Assembly: GCA_002835545.1 (NCBI GenBank)
Contig: PIZK01000002.1
Location: 124,001-188,000, forward strand
Origin: Alteromonadales bacterium alter-6D02
GTDB taxonomy: Bacteria; Pseudomonadota; Gammaproteobacteria; Enterobacterales; Psychrobiaceae
Direction of reading: 5' to 3'
DNA length: 64,000 bases
Shown: in pieces, positions 54,053 through 63,916 of the stretch
Position numbering within the stretch: position 1 is the first letter of the stretch
Layout of the letters: each line of letters begins with the position of its first letter
Notes under the pieces: model-generated
What the model was told of the DNA's origin: nothing
The model's database searches: none
Seen by the model: the letters and a program-made list of their open reading frames with translations, nothing else
Translations under genes and position numbers: made by a program

Positions 54053-54589
54053 ATGCGCGTAGTTATAAATGTATTAATGGGCTGTTTCGCGATATTGATT
54101 GTGGGTAAAGCAATGGCTTCACAAAATGAAATTACAGTATCACCTGCGTTACTAGAAGACAGTTCTGGATTAGTTTATGTGGGCTACAAGGTTGAAGCGC
54201 ACTTTGTGAGCCGTTATTTGCAACAAATGCATGCAATATTAGGGGAGAAAAGCTTCAACCAATATCGTGCCGCTCAAGCACTCCGTGATCATGGCAGCTT
54301 TCACATCACATTGCTTAACCCTTTTGAGTACCCTAAAGTGGCAACAGTTGATCTAAGCCAGTTAGGTGCTATCAGCTTTGATTTTCAAGGCTTAGGTCGA
54401 GCGAGTAATGACGAAAATACAACGTTTTTTGTAGTGGCAAGTTCGGACAAAGCGCAACAGATTCGAAAGCAATTAGGTTTGGGTTATAAAGACTTTCACG
54501 TCACTCTAGGTTTTGATAAAAGTGATGTATTTGGTGTCAGTAAAGGCATTGATTCATTAATCAAGGTTAATAAATCAGGATCGCTCTAA
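54053..54589 (+). CDS. Exported 2H phosphoesterase-like protein
   Basis: A 178-residue protein with an N-terminal signal peptide (hydrophobic 8-20, cleavage after MAS). The two HxT motifs that define the 2H superfamily are both present: H84-I-T in GSFHITLLNP and H149-V-T in DFHVTLGF. Members act on 2',3'-cyclic or 2'-5' phosphodiester bonds of RNA or nucleotides, nearly always in the cytoplasm. An exported form would act on periplasmic substrates, or play another role. It converges on glycerate kinase with a 23-bp overlap of coding ends. Confidence 0.7.
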   Translation: MRVVINVLMGCFAILIVGKAMASQNEITVSPALLEDSSGLVYVGYKVEAHFVSRYLQQMHAILGEKSFNQYRAAQALRDHGSFHITLLNPFEYPKVATVDLSQLGAISFDFQGLGRASNDENTTFFVVASSDKAQQIRKQLGLGYKDFHVTLGFDKSDVFGVSKGIDSLIKVNKSGSL

Positions 54590-55859
54590 AATCATTCACA
54601 TTGGTTCTAGTAGGGCCAGTGATAATCAAGTCATCGGTTAACTCAAAAAAGCTATAACCATCATTATTCGCTAAATACTCCCCAAGGTTTAACTGCTTTA
54701 AATGTGCCTGTTGCATTGTGCTAGGTTGAAATAGGCAACCAGCATTATGTTCGGACCCATCAATGCCATCAGTATCTGCGGCGATGGCATATACCTGCCG
54801 CTGAGTTTGTGGCTGCTTAGTTAACGATAGTATAAAGCTTAGTAAGAATTCGCTATTACGTCCCCCTCTGCCGCTGCCTTTTAGAGTAACAGATGTTTCG
54901 CCGCCTGAGATGATGACACACGGAGGCTTTATAGGTTGTGTGTGGTTAGCAATTTGTTGAACAATTGCGGCGTGTACTTTGGCTACTTCCTTCGCTTCCC
55001 CTTCAACACAATCACTAAGAATCCAGGGGGTAATGCCATAGGTTTGAGCTTTGCTTGCCGCGGCGTTTAATGCTTGTTGTGGCGTACTGATTAAGGTGAA
55101 TTGATTATTGTATTTGGCTAAGTCGTGTGGTTTTGGCGTCTCTGAGTGAGGATTATTAAGCCATTCTCTAACCGATTTCGGAATTGTTATGACATATTTT
55201 TCTAATATAGCCAATGCTTGTTCTGACGTGGTGCTGTCAGGGGAGGTCGGCCCAGAAGCAATAACACTGGGATCATCACCGGGAACATCCGATATTGCAT
55301 AGGTGTGAATGGTGGCTGGTGCGCACATTTGGGCTAAACGGCCCCCTTTAATGGCTGATAAGTGTTTTCGCACGCAATTAATTTCATCGATGGCAGCGCC
55401 ACAGCGCAGTAGTGCTGTATTAATGGATTGCTTATCTTGAAAACTTATCCCAACAGCCGGTAAAGGTAACAATGCAGAACCGCCACCGGATAACAAACAG
55501 ATGACAATATCATCAGCACTGAGCTTCTGAGTCAGAAGTGCTATCTTGTGACTGACCTGTACACCCATTTCATCAGGAACAGGATGAGCTGCCTCTATTA
55601 CCTCTACATATTGACAGGCTTCCCCGTGTCCATAGGGTACGACAACCAAACCTGTGATTGGTCCTTTCCAGTGTTGCTCTAGGGTTAACGCCATTGCAGC
55701 AGCGGCTTTTCCTGCACCGATTACGGTAACGGAGCCTCTAGTATCTTTGGGTAGGTGCTTAGAGAGTGTTTGAGCTGGGTGTGAGGCGCTGATAGCCGTC
55801 GCAAATAATTCTTGTAAAAATGCTGTTGGGTTGAAGCTTTTACTATCTACTTGGTTCAT
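54567..55859 (-). CDS. Glycerate 2-kinase, MOFRL/GckA family
   Basis: About 430 residues from the ATG at 55859, with GAGAG just upstream; an ATG at 55883 lacks one. Motifs are VIGAGKAAAAMA, LLSGGGSALLPLP, KHLSAIKGGRLA, ISDVPGDDPSVIASGPT, and a C-terminal MOFRL domain with ISGGETSVTLKGSGRGGRNSE. It phosphorylates D-glycerate to 2-phosphoglycerate, feeding glycolysis; family members have also been annotated as hydroxypyruvate reductase TtuD. Its 3' end overlaps the 2H gene by 23 bp. It follows pgm on the same strand after a gap of about 54 nt. Confidence 0.92.
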   Translation of the reverse strand: MNQVDSKSFNPTAFLQELFATAISASHPAQTLSKHLPKDTRGSVTVIGAGKAAAAMALTLEQHWKGPITGLVVVPYGHGEACQYVEVIEAAHPVPDEMGVQVSHKIALLTQKLSADDIVICLLSGGGSALLPLPAVGISFQDKQSINTALLRCGAAIDEINCVRKHLSAIKGGRLAQMCAPATIHTYAISDVPGDDPSVIASGPTSPDSTTSEQALAILEKYVITIPKSVREWLNNPHSETPKPHDLAKYNNQFTLISTPQQALNAAASKAQTYGITPWILSDCVEGEAKEVAKVHAAIVQQIANHTQPIKPPCVIISGGETSVTLKGSGRGGRNSEFLLSFILSLTKQPQTQRQVYAIAADTDGIDGSEHNAGCLFQPSTMQQAHLKQLNLGEYLANNDGYSFFELTDDLIITGPTRTNVNDFRAILIY

Positions 55860-55913
55860 CACTGCTCTCAAGACAATGCCCATTAATATTCAATGAGCAT
55901 TGTCGTTAGTGGG

Positions 55914-57560
55914 TTATAGACCTGCCTGTTCAAATGCAGCACTGACTATTTGCTGTGCTTCAGTAATGATAGATGCTAAATGGTCTTGACTAACAAAGCT
56001 TTCGGCATAAATTTTATAAATTTCTTCAGTGCCTGAGGGGCGAGCGGCGAACCAGCCATTAGCAGTGACAACTTTGATACCACCGATAGCTGCATCATTT
56101 CCCGGTGCGTGACTGAGAATACGCTCAATTTTTTCACCGGCTAAGTCATCAGCACTTACAGAGTCGGCACTCAATGAGGTCAGTACTTGTTTTTGTTGTA
56201 AATTCGCCACGGCCTCGACACGACCGTAAAATGGCGCTCCTAATTGCTCGACTAACGCTAAGTAATGTTGATGAGGATCTTTGCCTGTAACTGCCAGGAT
56301 TTCCGCAGCTAATAAGGCCATGATAAAGCCATCTTTATCTGTCGTCCAACAACTGCCATCGCGTGCAATAAATGATGCGCCAGCGCTTTCTTCGCCACCA
56401 AAGGCATAGCTTGAGTCGTGCAACCCATCCACAAACCATTTAAAACCGACGGGGACTTCAGATAGTGGGCGGTCAATTAATGTGGCGACTCGGTCAATAA
56501 GTGAACTTGAGACTAATGTTTTGCCAATTTTAGCGCTGGTTGGCCAATCACGGTTAGACATTAAGTAATGGATAGCCACGGCAAGATAATGATTAGGGTT
56601 CATTAGACCGCCAGAAGGAGTCACAATGCCATGACGATCAAAGTCAGGATCATTACCGACAGCGACGTCAAACTTATCCTTCATGGCAATCAAACCGGTC
56701 ATCGCATAAGGAGAAGAACAGTCCATACGGATCTTGCCATCTTTATCCAATGGCATAAAGGCAAAGCTAGCATCAACAACGTCATTAACAATCTCAAGAT
56801 CTAAACCATAGGTTTTAGCAATGACCGGCCAGTAACCGATACCTGCGCCACCTAATGGATCCACACCAATCTTAATACCCGCTTTAGCAATAGCCTGCAT
56901 ATCAATGACTTGGTCTAACTGGTCAACGTAAATTTGAATAAAGTCTTGGCGTTGTAGTAATGGTGAGCTCATTGCGTGCTCAAGGCTAACTTGTTTCACG
57001 TCACTTAAGCCATTGGCTAATAGCTCATTAGCGCGTTGCTCTATCTGCTTGGTGATTGCACCTTCTGCTGGTCCACCATGAGGTGGGTTGTACTTTATGC
57101 CACCATCAGTTGGTGGATTATGTGACGGTGTAATAATTAGGCCGTCAGCTTGCGACGCTTGCTGTTTATTATGGCTAATAATCAGACGAGAAATCACTGG
57201 TGTTGGCGTGAAACCTTCATCTTGTTGTATAACAACAGGGATATCATTAGCGATTAATACACTAAGCGCACTAATAAAGGCAGGTTCTGATAAGGCGTGG
57301 GTATCTTTGCCTAAAAAAAGTGGGCCTGTAAGGTTCTGTGCAGTGCGGTATTCTGCAACCGCTTGGCAAATGGCAACGATGTGTCCTTCATTAAAGCTGG
57401 TTTTTAATGCATTACCACGGTGGCCAGATGTGCCAAAACTAACTTGTTGTTCAACAAGTTGTACGTCTGGCTGCTTAGTGTAATATTCACTAACTAAGCG
57501 ACCAATATTGATTCTATCTTGAGGGCGAGCTGGCTGACCTGCATGTGAATGAACGCTCAT
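55914..57560 (-). CDS. pgm: Phosphoglucomutase (alpha-D-glucose-phosphate specific)
   Basis: A 548-residue enzyme that interconverts glucose-1-phosphate and glucose-6-phosphate in the cytoplasm. The catalytic phosphoserine is S146 in TPSHNPP. The metal loop is DPDFDRHG, the sugar-binding loop EESAGASF, and the phosphate-binding C-terminal segment ARPSGTE. The length matches E. coli Pgm (546). It precedes glycerate kinase and follows the formaldehyde dehydrogenase gene on the same strand. Confidence 0.96.
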   Translation of the reverse strand: MSVHSHAGQPARPQDRINIGRLVSEYYTKQPDVQLVEQQVSFGTSGHRGNALKTSFNEGHIVAICQAVAEYRTAQNLTGPLFLGKDTHALSEPAFISALSVLIANDIPVVIQQDEGFTPTPVISRLIISHNKQQASQADGLIITPSHNPPTDGGIKYNPPHGGPAEGAITKQIEQRANELLANGLSDVKQVSLEHAMSSPLLQRQDFIQIYVDQLDQVIDMQAIAKAGIKIGVDPLGGAGIGYWPVIAKTYGLDLEIVNDVVDASFAFMPLDKDGKIRMDCSSPYAMTGLIAMKDKFDVAVGNDPDFDRHGIVTPSGGLMNPNHYLAVAIHYLMSNRDWPTSAKIGKTLVSSSLIDRVATLIDRPLSEVPVGFKWFVDGLHDSSYAFGGEESAGASFIARDGSCWTTDKDGFIMALLAAEILAVTGKDPHQHYLALVEQLGAPFYGRVEAVANLQQKQVLTSLSADSVSADDLAGEKIERILSHAPGNDAAIGGIKVVTANGWFAARPSGTEEIYKIYAESFVSQDHLASIITEAQQIVSAAFEQAGL

Positions 57561-57650
57561 GAGACTCCTTTATCGTGGCTATTCTGTTTGAAATTGTCTG
57601 AAGTATAACGAATATTGGTAGAATTCAATAATCTATTTTATGGCGCTTTT

Positions 57651-57673
57651 GTGCGTTAAACTTGTTAACGCAC
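57651..57673. repeat. Inverted repeat related to 2952-2981
   Basis: 9-bp perfect arms GTGCGTTAA / TTAACGCAC with a 5-nt spacer, just downstream of the formaldehyde dehydrogenase gene. The right arm and flank TTGTTAACGCACGACGAG (57662-57679) differ from 2969-2986 by one base. There is no T-run on either strand. Confidence 0.5.
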
Positions 57674-57689
57674 GACGAGCTAATGATTA

Positions 57690-58826
<1,137 letters not shown>

Positions 58827-58933
58827 TTACCTCGATTTTTGCGTATGATGTGCAGGCTGAATATAGCTAAAAGTATAAGCTAATTAGCTAACATCCAATA
58901 TATGGAATTAAAAATAATTATTAGGAGTGTTTT

Positions 58934-59152
58934 ATGAGAGAAAGTTTAAGAAAAAAGATTATTACTGTGTGTGATGATAAAATTGCCAAAAAAGGGGATA
59001 CCGTTGGTGTGTCATTTTATGCTTTCTTTCGAAATAAAAATGATGATCCAGAGCAACTAATGGAAGCGGCACAATGGTGGATTCAAACTCACCAACTGGA
59101 TCATTTCGAAAAGGCAGTCAAAATTAAACAAATGGTTTTAGAGGGCTGCTAG
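58934..59152 (+). CDS. Small conserved soluble protein (function unknown)
   Basis: A 72-residue protein, MRESLRKKIITVCDDK onward, with AGGAG 7 nt upstream of the ATG. It is charged and helical, with a YAFFRNKNDDPEQL central block and WWIQTH near the end. The composition and strong ribosome-binding site argue it is real. It may belong to a small DUF family found in marine gammaproteobacteria (I recall DUF6500), but that is uncertain. It is transcribed toward the minus-strand gene 5 nt away. Confidence 0.65.
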   Translation: MRESLRKKIITVCDDKIAKKGDTVGVSFYAFFRNKNDDPEQLMEAAQWWIQTHQLDHFEKAVKIKQMVLEGC

Positions 59153-59156
59153 AGAC

Positions 59157-59369
59157 TTAGGGGTTGTCTTGTTCATTGTCCTCTTGCTTGGTAAATAATC
59201 GTTGTTGTAAATGACTAAACAACAAGAAGTAGGTTAGGGAAATAATGATACTCAATAGCCAGTTTTCAAGGTACTGGTCGACATACTCAACGCTGTCATT
59301 AATCATTAGCCAACGAAACGTGAAATTGGTACAAATTGCTGTAGCCAATAGACATAAAAATGTTCTCAT
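59157..59369 (-). CDS. Small membrane protein (function unknown)
   Basis: A 70-residue protein with two hydrophobic segments (~3-20 and ~38-54) and a charged C-terminal tail (KQEDNEQDN). AAGGAAGG about 6 nt upstream of the ATG supports translation. The size and topology fit a two-helix inner-membrane protein. Its stop is 5 nt from that of the convergent small gene. I do not recognise a family. Confidence 0.6.
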   Translation of the reverse strand: MRTFLCLLATAICTNFTFRWLMINDSVEYVDQYLENWLLSIIISLTYFLLFSHLQQRLFTKQEDNEQDNP

Positions 59370-59460
59370 AAAACACCTTCCTTAATACAATTAATTAAAA
59401 AAGCATTAAGGAAAGTGTAGTAGACTTTAGTCTAATTTTCCGTGTTTTCAGTAAATTTTT

Positions 59461-59898
59461 TTATGGGACTAATACTATCGGTAACCCAACGATATGAACT
59501 AACTTATCTGCAGTACTACCTGTTATTAAATTGGCAATAACCGATCGCCCACGACGGCCAACGAAGATCATGTTGGCACGGCTCTTTTTCGAATGTTCAT
59601 GCAACATTATGGCAGGTTTTCCCCATAAAATATTGGTCGTAATATCGACTCCGCTATCTTGATATTCAGACGTTAGAGAGTCTAATACATCGGCTTGAAT
59701 CTTAGCTAACTGCGCTTGTTTGTCTTCATCACGATGCGCCATCTCTTCCAGTGTTAAACTCTCATGACCACTCCAGTCAATAATGTAAACCAAATTAACT
59801 TGGGCCTGAGTTTGTTGGGCTAAATTTATAGCTCGTGATACAGCTCGCTCAGACCATTCACTACCGTCTACGCCAACAACATAAGTTTGTTTGCTCAT
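59461..59898 (-). CDS. Universal stress protein (UspA family)
   Basis: A 145-residue UspA-fold protein. The N-terminal strand VVGVDGSEWSERAVSRA and the C-terminal nucleotide-binding block VGRRGRSVIANLITGSTADKLVH fit the G-x2-G-x9-G-S/T pattern of ATP-binding members. It is probably a dimeric cytoplasmic stress protein. An AAGGAGA ribosome-binding site lies upstream of the ATG. It is divergent from the GAF-GAF-GGDEF-EAL gene across a 277-bp gap. Confidence 0.92.
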   Translation of the reverse strand: MSKQTYVVGVDGSEWSERAVSRAINLAQQTQAQVNLVYIIDWSGHESLTLEEMAHRDEDKQAQLAKIQADVLDSLTSEYQDSGVDITTNILWGKPAIMLHEHSKKSRANMIFVGRRGRSVIANLITGSTADKLVHIVGLPIVLVP

Positions 59899-60175
59899 GC
59901 CGTTTCTCCTTATTAAGTTGTCTATAAATTAAGCATAGCAAAGTGAGGATTGAATAACTTGAGGTAACGCAATAAATCAATCGTTTATATATATTATTAA
60001 TAATTAATATGGTAATAATAATGTAATATTAAGTTTAGTTCCTTTTTATTATCAAATGGATAATAAATGTTACGATGATGTTTTGTTAATGTTATGCTAT
60101 AACGATGGTTTCGACTTTAGTCTGTTATTTGTCTTGTTTTGAGTGTATCTAGTTTGTGTGTTGGGAAGTGTAGTA

Positions 60176-62569
60176 ATGAGTAATATGAGTTCTTCTGCAA
60201 TTGAACGGCATTATTTGTCGGTTGTCAGTGAATTGGCTGTCGATCTGGTTTCAATGAACCGCGTAGAACAAATACTATGGCATGTAGCCAAAAATGTGGT
60301 TGCTGAGCTGGGTTTTGATGATGTTGTTATCTATTTATTCGACCCTCAAACACAAGTGCTTAATCAGGTGGCTGCTTATGGTAATAAGAATCCACATGAA
60401 GATGATATTTTAGAGCCTATTGAAGTTCCATTAGGCGAAGGGGTTGTCGGTCATGTAGCCCTGACTAAACAGCCATTGTTGATTCCTGATACACGTAATT
60501 ATCCAGCTTATATTATTGATGATGAAATTAGATTGTCAGAGCTTGCAGTTCCCATTATTGCCGATAGTCAATTGATTGGAGTGATTGATTCAGAGAGTCC
60601 AACGGTTAACTTTTATAATCAAGATCAATTAAGAATCTTAGTTGCTATTGCATCAATGGTGGCTACTCAAGTGAGCAAGATACGCTCGGTAACTGAATTA
60701 CAAAAAGCCGTTGATGAGCTTGAATATAGCAGTAAAATTCAAGATTGCTTATTTGAAATTGCTGAGTTAATTTTTAAAACCGATAGTCTTCCCGCGTTCT
60801 ATCAACGCCTACATACCTGTATTGGTAAACTAACGTTTGCTGAAAACTTTTACATTGCCATTCTAGATAAAGACAAGAGCGAGCTCACGGTCACATACTG
60901 TGTAGATGAAATGTATGAGAGTGAGGAAAATGAAGTTATCGCTTATGATCGACATAAACCTAGTATCACAGGTTATGTGATTGCTTCAGAACAATCGTTA
61001 TTACTGTTTGAAGAAGACATTGAACGTCTTATTGATGAAGAAGCGATTTATATCTTAGGTGATCTTCCAAAGGCTTGGCTGGGTGTGCCTTTTGGTGATG
61101 GTGAGATACAGGGTATCGTGGCGGTTCAAAGTTATACTGATGGTTATGCTTTTGACCAAAAAGATCAAAAGCTTTTAACTTTTGTTGCTAAGCACATTCA
61201 TAATGCAATAGAGCGGATGCAAAGCAAGTCAGATTTACAATTTATGGCGCTACATGACCCATTAACGCATTTACCGAATAGGTTATTGTTTATTGATCGA
61301 GTTGAGCACGCTATTACGGCGACAAAGCGCCACGTTGATCGATCGATAGCGATATTATTTTTAGATTTAGATCGCTTTAAGCAGGTTAATGATACCTACG
61401 GCCACCATATTGGTGATGAACTATTAGTAGGTATATCACATCGAATTTCGAGTTGTCTGCGCGAGGTGGATACTTTATGTCGCTTAGGTGGTGATGAGTT
61501 CGCAATCTTGCTTGAGAATATAACCGATGAAGCCGATGTTGAAACCATTGCAAATAAAATTATTTTTGCGGTTCAGCAAACGGTATTGCTGCATGACTTT
61601 AGAATTAATATTTCAACGAGTATTGGGATTACTTTCTATAAACAAGGGCTTATTAGCTCTGAGGTTTTGCTAGTCCAAGCTGACAAGGCGATGTATCAAG
61701 CGAAATTACATGGCCGAAATCAAATTTACTACTTTCAACAGCAAGACCAAAATGACTTACAAGTTAGTTACAAAATAGAGCATGACTTTTTAGTTGCTCT
61801 TGAAAAGCGGCAATTATTTTTAGAGTTTCAGCCTATTGTAGATCTGCAGTCTGGCATAATTATTAGTGGCGAGGGGTTGATCCGTTGGTCTCACCCTGAA
61901 CGAGGATTAATTCCGCCAAATGAATTCTTATTAGAAATTCAGCGAGCAGGATTATTACATCAACTCGATTTATATGTTTTACAACGCGCAATCGATTTTC
62001 TTGGCTGTTGGCTTGATGAGCTACCGTCTGGCTTTCGACTCAGTATTAATATCTCTGGAGCGGGTTTTACAGCCCCTGCGCTACTAGATAGACTTCAGTT
62101 ACTATATCAAGAGTCTCCTCATCTTCTTCAAGCATTATGTATTGAAATAACGGAACAGACGACTGTTGATAATGTTGAACAAACGCAAAATATGATTAAA
62201 CGACTTGGATTAATGGGTATCGAAGTTGCCTTAGATGACTTTGGTACAGGTTATTCTTCGCTCAGTTATATTCATCAGCTTACCTTCGACACTTTAAAAA
62301 TTGACCGCTCATTTGTTAAGAACGTTGAAGAAGGCAAGTATAACCAAACGATTCTAGAAACGATTATTTCGTTGTCACGCTCACTAAATATAAAAACCGT
62401 GGGTGAAGGGGTTGAAACTGCCGAGCAGTATCAACTGTTAGCTCAATTAGGCTGTCAACGAGGCCAAGGCTATTTTATGTCAAAACCAGTTAGTGCAGGG
62501 AACTTTATTCATTTGATTAAGAATAAAGTAAACTATTTAGGTTGTGCTAATGTATCTAAAGCCGTTTAA
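60176..62569 (+). CDS. GAF-GAF-GGDEF-EAL protein with altered EAL motif
   Basis: About 797 residues from the ATG at 60176 (GGGAAG 8 nt upstream; a further 11 residues would need an earlier ATG at 60143). Two GAF domains (~15-170 and ~195-345), then GGDEF (~360-510) with intact LGGDEF and an RxxD inhibitory site (REVD five residues before it). In the EAL domain (~530-790) the signature reads EGL (GEGLIRW), while EITEQT, LDDFGTGYSSLSYI and VGEGVET are kept. It is likely a regulated cyclase whose EAL may be inactive, weak or a c-di-GMP sensor. Soluble; ligand unknown. Confidence 0.92.
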   Translation: MSNMSSSAIERHYLSVVSELAVDLVSMNRVEQILWHVAKNVVAELGFDDVVIYLFDPQTQVLNQVAAYGNKNPHEDDILEPIEVPLGEGVVGHVALTKQPLLIPDTRNYPAYIIDDEIRLSELAVPIIADSQLIGVIDSESPTVNFYNQDQLRILVAIASMVATQVSKIRSVTELQKAVDELEYSSKIQDCLFEIAELIFKTDSLPAFYQRLHTCIGKLTFAENFYIAILDKDKSELTVTYCVDEMYESEENEVIAYDRHKPSITGYVIASEQSLLLFEEDIERLIDEEAIYILGDLPKAWLGVPFGDGEIQGIVAVQSYTDGYAFDQKDQKLLTFVAKHIHNAIERMQSKSDLQFMALHDPLTHLPNRLLFIDRVEHAITATKRHVDRSIAILFLDLDRFKQVNDTYGHHIGDELLVGISHRISSCLREVDTLCRLGGDEFAILLENITDEADVETIANKIIFAVQQTVLLHDFRINISTSIGITFYKQGLISSEVLLVQADKAMYQAKLHGRNQIYYFQQQDQNDLQVSYKIEHDFLVALEKRQLFLEFQPIVDLQSGIIISGEGLIRWSHPERGLIPPNEFLLEIQRAGLLHQLDLYVLQRAIDFLGCWLDELPSGFRLSINISGAGFTAPALLDRLQLLYQESPHLLQALCIEITEQTTVDNVEQTQNMIKRLGLMGIEVALDDFGTGYSSLSYIHQLTFDTLKIDRSFVKNVEEGKYNQTILETIISLSRSLNIKTVGEGVETAEQYQLLAQLGCQRGQGYFMSKPVSAGNFIHLIKNKVNYLGCANVSKAV

Positions 62570-62595
62570 CAGTAAATTTCATTAAGGTATTAACG

Positions 62596-63906
62596 ATGAT
62601 AGTAAGGAGTTTGAAGTATTTAAATCGCTCGATTTCACTTTTAGTGCTTTTGACACTTACGGTGATTTATTTACAGCAAAACCACCTGAACCATATTTAT
62701 CTGGTGGATCACTCTTCAGGTTTGTTTATTGAAGGTGTGTCAGATGGCACGGTTAATACAGGGACATCAACTAATCAATTGCTCATCGAAGATGAAAAAA
62801 TAATCCTAGAATGCGAAATTAAAAAGTCGAGTTATAACTGGCCTTTTTGTGAAATCTCGATTTTCTTACACGACCCTGATATTGCATCCCGCCGTTACGG
62901 GGTGGATTTATCGTCGTATGATTATGTCAAAATTTTTGCGAATCAAGAGGGAATGGATGATTATGGAATTAGGTTTCATATTCGAAATTATAATGAAGCA
63001 TATTCAAAAGTTGATGATCAGTTCACTTGGAAATACAACGCGGTAACTTATAAAACTCAAGAGCAAGGCTATCCAGCCATAATTCCTTTAAATTCGCTGC
63101 AAGTGACTACATGGTGGTTGGCTGAACAAGATATTCCGCTTACACATGCAGGTCCTGAGTTTTCAAATGCCATGCAACTAGAGATCGTTACCGGCCATTA
63201 TGTACCAGCAGGTAAGTATAAAATTATATTGGATAAAATTGAGTTTCACGGTAAGCGGTTCAAGTCTGAGAGTGTATATCAAGCAATCATTGCAGTATGG
63301 GTTGTCGCGGCAATTATTCTCATCATGCTTCAACTATTGCAATCACGCTATCGATTACAACGTAGTGAGCAAAAAGCGCAAGAGTTAAAGCAATTAAATA
63401 AGTTACTTAATCTTGAAACTCAAGAGCTAAAAGATCGCGCCGATCGCGATCCATTAACTGGAGCACTGAACCGAAAAGGCGTTGAAGCTGTTTTTGCTGC
63501 TGACTTACCTGTATTGTCAATAATATTTCTTGATATAGACTTTTTTAAATCGATTAATGACAATCATGGTCATAATGTGGGAGATGATGTATTAAAAATA
63601 TTCTCGCGCTTGGTGAGTCAAAGTTCTCGAGATACTGACTTTTTAGTTCGTTGGGGTGGTGAGGAGTTTTTATTGGTTTGCCCGAATACTCACCTCAAGC
63701 AAGCGAAGTTATTGGCCGAGTCATTGCGTGTTATGCTCGAAAAGTATCAATGGCCAAATGACATCCCACTTACCTCCAGCTTCGGTGTTGCTGAGAAGGA
63801 ATCTAATGAGGATATAACATCATTTATCCATCGAGCAGATAAAGCGCTATATGATGCTAAAGCTCAAGGGCGAAATCGCGTTATCGCTTCGCATAGTGAA
63901 GGTTAA
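62596..63906 (+). CDS. Membrane-anchored diguanylate cyclase with periplasmic sensor
   Basis: A 436-residue protein. TM1 (~10-28), a periplasmic beta-rich domain (~30-225) that looks like a carbohydrate-binding-type sandwich (LSSYDYVKIFANQEG and a late YKIILDKIEFHG), TM2 (~228-245), a coiled coil (~250-285), and GGDEF (~285-430) with the active signature GGEEF. The RxxD inhibitory site is present (RDTD five residues upstream). It should make c-di-GMP and be product-inhibited. The ligand is unknown; a glycan is a guess. It starts about 26 nt after the preceding gene and may be co-transcribed. Confidence 0.9.
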   Translation: MIVRSLKYLNRSISLLVLLTLTVIYLQQNHLNHIYLVDHSSGLFIEGVSDGTVNTGTSTNQLLIEDEKIILECEIKKSSYNWPFCEISIFLHDPDIASRRYGVDLSSYDYVKIFANQEGMDDYGIRFHIRNYNEAYSKVDDQFTWKYNAVTYKTQEQGYPAIIPLNSLQVTTWWLAEQDIPLTHAGPEFSNAMQLEIVTGHYVPAGKYKIILDKIEFHGKRFKSESVYQAIIAVWVVAAIILIMLQLLQSRYRLQRSEQKAQELKQLNKLLNLETQELKDRADRDPLTGALNRKGVEAVFAADLPVLSIIFLDIDFFKSINDNHGHNVGDDVLKIFSRLVSQSSRDTDFLVRWGGEEFLLVCPNTHLKQAKLLAESLRVMLEKYQWPNDIPLTSSFGVAEKESNEDITSFIHRADKALYDAKAQGRNRVIASHSEG

Positions 63907-63916
63907 ATACGATAAA

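Noticed and set aside
57088-57483. 131-codon plus-strand frame opposite pgm
   Set aside because: It lies fully within pgm on the opposite strand with no ribosome-binding site; a shadow frame.
59422-60122. GACTTTAGTC occurring twice (59423 and 60113) around uspA
   Set aside because: A 10-mer repeated twice in AT-rich DNA is not unusual and the first copy is only a 6-bp palindrome arm pair; too weak to call an operator.
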